NCBI GenBank assembly: GCA_018815265.1
Contig: JAHIYG010000149.1
Span: 1-8,280 of the forward strand
DNA length: 8,280 nucleotides
DNA from: Candidatus Altarchaeota archaeon
Lineage (GTDB): Archaea; Altiarchaeota; Altiarchaeia; IMC4; SCGC-AAA252-I15
Direction of reading: 5' to 3'
This document shows positions 4,891 through 8,280 of the stretch, one piece after another (position 1 is the stretch's first letter; the number at the start of each line of letters is the position of its first letter). Made by a program: the position numbers and the translations under genes. The notes beneath the pieces are model-generated. The model was not told the origin of the DNA. It saw only the letters and a list, made by a program, of their open reading frames with translations, and did no database searches.

Positions 4891-7524
4891 ATGGCGTTAA
4901 AAACTGAGGCTCATAGGCGGCTGGCTGAGGGGTCTAAGGTGCCAGATGACTTATTGCCTGATGCGAAAGAAGTCAAAAGAACACATCGGGGTCTGTCACT
5001 GATTGGATTATCTGCTGCTGCATTGGCTGTTGGGCTGTCTGTGATGTCGCTTAAGTGCAGGCACTCGGACCAGCAGTCAAATGTTTCACCCTCTGGTATG
5101 GAGTCCGGGCTTGAATTAGGTGTTGCCTCACCTCAGGCGGCTGTTAAACCTGACTTAAGTGGTGCAGTCGGCTACATGGAGAAATTCAGGCGACGTGTAA
5201 AACCTGGAGAGCCGTCGTTCAAGGTCGGGGAAATAGTGACTGCACCATTCTTAGCTGAGGAGGTCAGAAGGCCGGAGGGGGTAGTGGAAAAAAATAAGAT
5301 GTCATTGTCTGTCGATTTCAAAAGGCTCGGAATAGATGAGAAAAGATGCGACCGCTTTATAGTGGATGCCCCGGATGAACTACGCATGCAATATGTGGGC
5401 TTGCCAATAACGGCGGCGGTAAGAGTAACTGGGGAGGGTAAATACCAGATATCCGACATATTCCACTACCCGGGGGAACTCTTATTCTCATCAATAAACA
5501 TTCTTGATTCCCCTGATACTCCCGGACAGCTTCGTTCCGACTCTATACCCAGTAATCCCTCGATGAAGGTTGTTGAAGCAATGGGTTTAGGGGATTCAGC
5601 CGTAGTTGAAGGAATGATTGCAGGCTTTGAAACCGCATCTGACGGTGTCAAATATTTGGTCATAGAATCTGAAGACGGCATACACCATCCTATTAGAATG
5701 TTTTCGGATAGTCTGAGATTCGGTTCTTCAGTTGGTGGCGGGCTAGAAAACCTCCATAGCAAATCCCCAGAAATAGGGGACAAAGTCAGGATAAATGCGT
5801 TCGTAGCCAAGCCTGAAAGAGGTGCCTCCCACCGGTTAGGTCCTGAGGATGAACTCCCCTCTGGTGGGATAGCATCCTCTCTACGTCCTCTTCATGAACC
5901 TGAGATTCCTGTACTTCAACTCCCAAATCATGTTCTAGCCATGTATTGGAGTAATATCCACTTACTTAATCCTTCCCCTGATAGGGGCAGAAGATATGTG
6001 CAGGAGAGGGTGGCAGTATCTAAGGGAATTGATTCTCTCTCCAAGGCTGTTGATGCAGGAGACTACAGGGGCGCCCGCGTGTACAGTTCATCGCTTGTCA
6101 AAGGCGATTTGACAGTGGATGAAAGAGAGCAACTTAAGGAGGAGGTTGGAAGGATGCCGTCTGAAGAGCAGCCCCTCATAATATGGAATAGATTTTCTGC
6201 AAACAAATTAAACAGTGCATACGGGGTTGACATAGACTCAATGACGAAAGGTGAACTACACATTTTTGCAATGTCTGTTGCAAACTGCAAAAGAACAAGT
6301 GTCAAAGAGGGTTCATCGAATATACTCGACTTCTCACATGACTGTTTGCCTCCTGAACAGGCAGAGGAAGTGATAACCTCTGTTGTCGACAACTGGGGAC
6401 GGCATCTCAGAGAGGTTAAAGGAGCTGGTGGAAAACCCGATTTCGGAGAAAGATATATGTTTGAGCGGGCCGTAACTCGTCTGGGGACATTAGGGACTCC
6501 AACATCTGTTTCTAAGTTATTTCAAATAGCTAGGAGAGAGTTGATTGAGGAGGTGGGTTCTGCAGTATTGTATCCTCATGATTTGGCACGGAGCATATCA
6601 TTTGCATATGAAGAGCGCGCAGGAAAAAACCCTGATGTAGCGGCTGTTTTTTCACGAAACACCGATGTCTTAGCGGCTCTGGCGGGGTGGTCTAGGAAGG
6701 AGGGATACAGCAGATATGAGGAGCACTTCTCAAAGATGATAAATGACAGTGATCCTATAGTAGCGGATTTGACAAAAGGCGATTTCAATCAAAACCTTAT
6801 AGATGTATTGGCAGAGGATAATTCACCCATCTTTTCCAGGGGTTTGGCGGCAGCCAGAGAACAGGGGTATAAGTTCAAAATATACGACCGACTAGGGGGT
6901 GTGGGGCCTGAAGACTTGGATTCTGTGATGCAGGAGGCTGCTGCTGCTGTATTAAAAGATGAGAAGACAGTCTACGTCCACATGAATCGCATCAGGGCAA
7001 GGGCCATACAAAATAAGGCTCCGTTTGAACTGCAGCTTAAGGCAGTACTCGGCAACGAGCTGGTGTCCGTACTGCAGGCTGGCGTGCATCCAGTTCTTGA
7101 CGCAGACACTGCATTGACAGAGTTGAGGAATATGAGGGGAACAGATGTCACCCAACCCAATGAGAAGAGATTCCAGGAGACAGTCAGTGAGGAGGTGTTG
7201 AGTGCGGTAGCTGAAGAGATAATACTTCGCAGAGGGTTGGGTGATTCACCCTCTCAGGTAGCTGAGTGGGTGGGTGAAAGAGTGGAAAAAGTGAAGGGCT
7301 ACTACGCTAAGAGGGTTTTTGAAAAAGTCTATGGAGTGGAGTGGATGCAGAAACTCGAAAACGCTGAAGCAGAGAGCCTAATCACAGGCACTATCTCCCC
7401 CAGGGTAGATGGATTCATTGGTTCCGGAGGGGTGGAAGACGACGTCGTGAAGGGTTTAAAAGACCTTGGCATGCTCACAGACGAAATAGAAGCAAGGCTT
7501 AAGCCATATCATAAACAAAAATAG
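4891..7524 (+). CDS. Large membrane-anchored protein of unknown function
   Basis: Not recognised. From ATG 4891 the product has 877 residues. A basic N-terminus (1-33) precedes one hydrophobic helix at about 34-55 (GLSLIGLSAAALAVGLSVMS), followed by a low-complexity linker to about 90. Residues 104-205 look beta-rich. Residues about 225-307 resemble an OB-like barrel, with strands at SAVVEGMIAGFE, KYLVIES and GDKVRINAFVA. From about 365 to the end the protein is almost wholly alpha-helical and charged, reminiscent of helical-repeat proteins, though I see no clear repeat unit. Cys56 follows the hydrophobic stretch, but the preceding SLK is not a lipobox, so an uncleaved anchor is more likely than a lipoprotein. 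The start is preferred over TTG 4870 because of the upstream TATA-like box. It lies between proA and proC and probably has its own promoter. The orientation of the large domain across the membrane is unclear. Confidence 0.82.
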   Translation: MALKTEAHRRLAEGSKVPDDLLPDAKEVKRTHRGLSLIGLSAAALAVGLSVMSLKCRHSDQQSNVSPSGMESGLELGVASPQAAVKPDLSGAVGYMEKFRRRVKPGEPSFKVGEIVTAPFLAEEVRRPEGVVEKNKMSLSVDFKRLGIDEKRCDRFIVDAPDELRMQYVGLPITAAVRVTGEGKYQISDIFHYPGELLFSSINILDSPDTPGQLRSDSIPSNPSMKVVEAMGLGDSAVVEGMIAGFETASDGVKYLVIESEDGIHHPIRMFSDSLRFGSSVGGGLENLHSKSPEIGDKVRINAFVAKPERGASHRLGPEDELPSGGIASSLRPLHEPEIPVLQLPNHVLAMYWSNIHLLNPSPDRGRRYVQERVAVSKGIDSLSKAVDAGDYRGARVYSSSLVKGDLTVDEREQLKEEVGRMPSEEQPLIIWNRFSANKLNSAYGVDIDSMTKGELHIFAMSVANCKRTSVKEGSSNILDFSHDCLPPEQAEEVITSVVDNWGRHLREVKGAGGKPDFGERYMFERAVTRLGTLGTPTSVSKLFQIARRELIEEVGSAVLYPHDLARSISFAYEERAGKNPDVAAVFSRNTDVLAALAGWSRKEGYSRYEEHFSKMINDSDPIVADLTKGDFNQNLIDVLAEDNSPIFSRGLAAAREQGYKFKIYDRLGGVGPEDLDSVMQEAAAAVLKDEKTVYVHMNRIRARAIQNKAPFELQLKAVLGNELVSVLQAGVHPVLDADTALTELRNMRGTDVTQPNEKRFQETVSEEVLSAVAEEIILRRGLGDSPSQVAEWVGERVEKVKGYYAKRVFEKVYGVEWMQKLENAEAESLITGTISPRVDGFIGSGGVEDDVVKGLKDLGMLTDEIEARLKPYHKQK

Positions 7525-7586
7525 ACTGGTTTATTTGTAACTGTTTAGTTTGTTAGTTTATGTGCAAGCCCATTTTTAGGCACTAC
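7525..7586 (+). terminator. T-rich probable terminator region
   Basis: The stretch after the large gene holds several T-rich runs, with GTTTA-type words repeated at about 7528-7560 and CATTTTTAGG at 7571-7580. Archaeal termination often uses U-rich tracts without a stem-loop. I see no strong hairpin. It fits the boundary between the large gene and the proC promoter. Confidence 0.35.
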
Positions 7587-7594
7587 TTTTTATA
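7587..7594 (+). promoter_or_regulatory. TATA-like box for proC
   Basis: TTTTTATA is centred about 31 bases before the proC ATG at 7622, implying a leader of only a few bases. A second AT-rich word, ATTTATAA at 7608-7615, lies too close to the start to act as the TATA box. No Shine-Dalgarno site precedes the ATG. Confidence 0.5.
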
Positions 7595-7621
7595 CTTCTT
7601 CGGCTGATTTATAACTATCTT

Positions 7622-8280
7622 ATGGCTCGTGTGGGTTTTATTGGTGTTGGGCGGATGGGTCAGGCTTTGATTTCCGGGTTTTTGTCGAAGGGCCTAATCA
7701 AGAAGGAGGAGATTTTGGCCTATGACTTGGACATGAATAAACCTAAGAAAATGGGTTTGGCGACTAAGTATTCAGCGTTTGAAGTAGTTGAAAACTCAGA
7801 TATTGTGTTTTTGTGTGTGAAGCCTAAGGATTTCGACATCGTATTGTCTGAGATAAGAGATATCTGCGGTTCAAGGCTTGTGGTGTCTGTGGCGGCAGGC
7901 ATAACAACCTCTTATATGGAGTCTTTTTTGCATGAGGCAAGGGTTATCAGGGTCATGCCGAATACTCCTGCGACAATCTATGAATTGGCTGGAGCATATT
8001 GTCTTGGTTCGCGCGCATCCGAGGAGGATTCAGTATTCGTAGGGGGGCTTTTGAATTCAATAGGCGTCGCATACCAGGTCTCTGAGGAACTAATGGATGC
8101 GGTGACGGGGTTGTCAGGGTCCGGGCCAGCATACATCTACTATATCATTAAGGCGTTGACTGACGCAGGGGTGAAGCAGGGTCTTACAGATGAGGCGTCG
8201 ATTAACCTGGTACTACAAACCATAAGGGGTGCTGTGGACATGGTTATCGTCACAAAAAAAGACCCGACTGAGTTGATTGA
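7622..8280 (+). CDS. proC: Pyrroline-5-carboxylate reductase, 3' end outside window
   Basis: Last step of proline synthesis: NAD(P)H-dependent reduction of 1-pyrroline-5-carboxylate to proline. The frame opens at ATG 7622 and runs without a stop to the window end, giving 219 residues of a family usually near 270. Visible signatures are the Rossmann GFIGVGRMGQ at 5-14, LCVKPKD at 64-70, VSVAAGI at 88-94, RVMPNTPA at 110-117 and the substrate-site TGLSGSGPAYIY at 162-173. The start gives a normal family N-terminus and follows a TATA-like box with a very short leader. Its neighbour proA makes the precursor of its substrate, but the 877-residue unknown gene lies between them, and each appears to have its own promoter. 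The missing part is the end of the C-terminal helical dimerisation domain. Confidence 0.95.
   Translation, partial: MARVGFIGVGRMGQALISGFLSKGLIKKEEILAYDLDMNKPKKMGLATKYSAFEVVENSDIVFLCVKPKDFDIVLSEIRDICGSRLVVSVAAGITTSYMESFLHEARVIRVMPNTPATIYELAGAYCLGSRASEEDSVFVGGLLNSIGVAYQVSEELMDAVTGLSGSGPAYIYYIIKALTDAGVKQGLTDEASINLVLQTIRGAVDMVIVTKKDPTELI

Noticed and set aside
4990..5058. Lipoprotein signal ending at Cys56 of the large protein
   Set aside because: The residues before the cysteine (SLK) do not fit a lipobox, since lysine at the position before cysteine is not accepted. A simple membrane anchor fits better.
7571..7586. Hairpin terminator around CCCATTTTTAGGC
   Set aside because: Only about three base pairs can form, so the region is better described as T-rich without a stable stem.

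Overview
This is an archaeal chromosomal window with eight complete or nearly complete genes and one cut-off gene, all on the + strand. The archaeal signs are MtrA and MtrH, AT-rich TATA-like boxes about 25-31 bases before several start codons with almost no leader (likely leaderless mRNAs), and a Shine-Dalgarno-like site at the internal gene mtrH. The lineage cannot be fixed from the sequence. A non-methanogenic or atypical archaeon is plausible, because MtrA and MtrH appear here without any membrane subunit of the Mtr sodium pump.

Layout. (1) 1-356: 3' part of a CDP-alcohol phosphatidyltransferase (membrane lipid head-group synthesis). (2) 362-2766: a tight cassette of mtrA (corrinoid protein, no membrane anchor), mtrH (methyl-tetrahydropterin:corrinoid methyltransferase) and a core methionine synthase made only of the MetE catalytic barrel. 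(3) 2793-3113: a small DUF4346-like gene. (4) 3151-4854: an unrecognised 133-residue gene followed 9 bases later by proA. (5) 4891-7524: a large orphan gene, 877 residues, with an N-terminal membrane anchor. (6) 7525-7621: a T-rich intergenic stretch with a probable terminator and promoter. (7) 7622 to the end: proC, cut by the window end.

How the genes may work together. The most interesting reading is that the mtrA-mtrH-core MetE cassette is a self-contained methionine synthase. MtrH would take the methyl group from methyl-tetrahydromethanopterin (or a related pterin) and load it onto cobalamin in MtrA. The core MetE would then pass it to homocysteine. This is the front half of the methanogen Mtr complex without coenzyme M or sodium pumping. 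The small DUF4346-like neighbour belongs, as I recall, to a family also found fused to pterin-binding barrels, so it may be a fourth component. The second half of the window carries two of the three classical proline genes (proA, proC). proB is not in the window, and a membrane-anchored protein of unknown function lies between the two.

No tRNA, rRNA, CRISPR array, insertion sequence or clear repeat family was seen. Family assignments rest on motif recognition by eye, without database searches.
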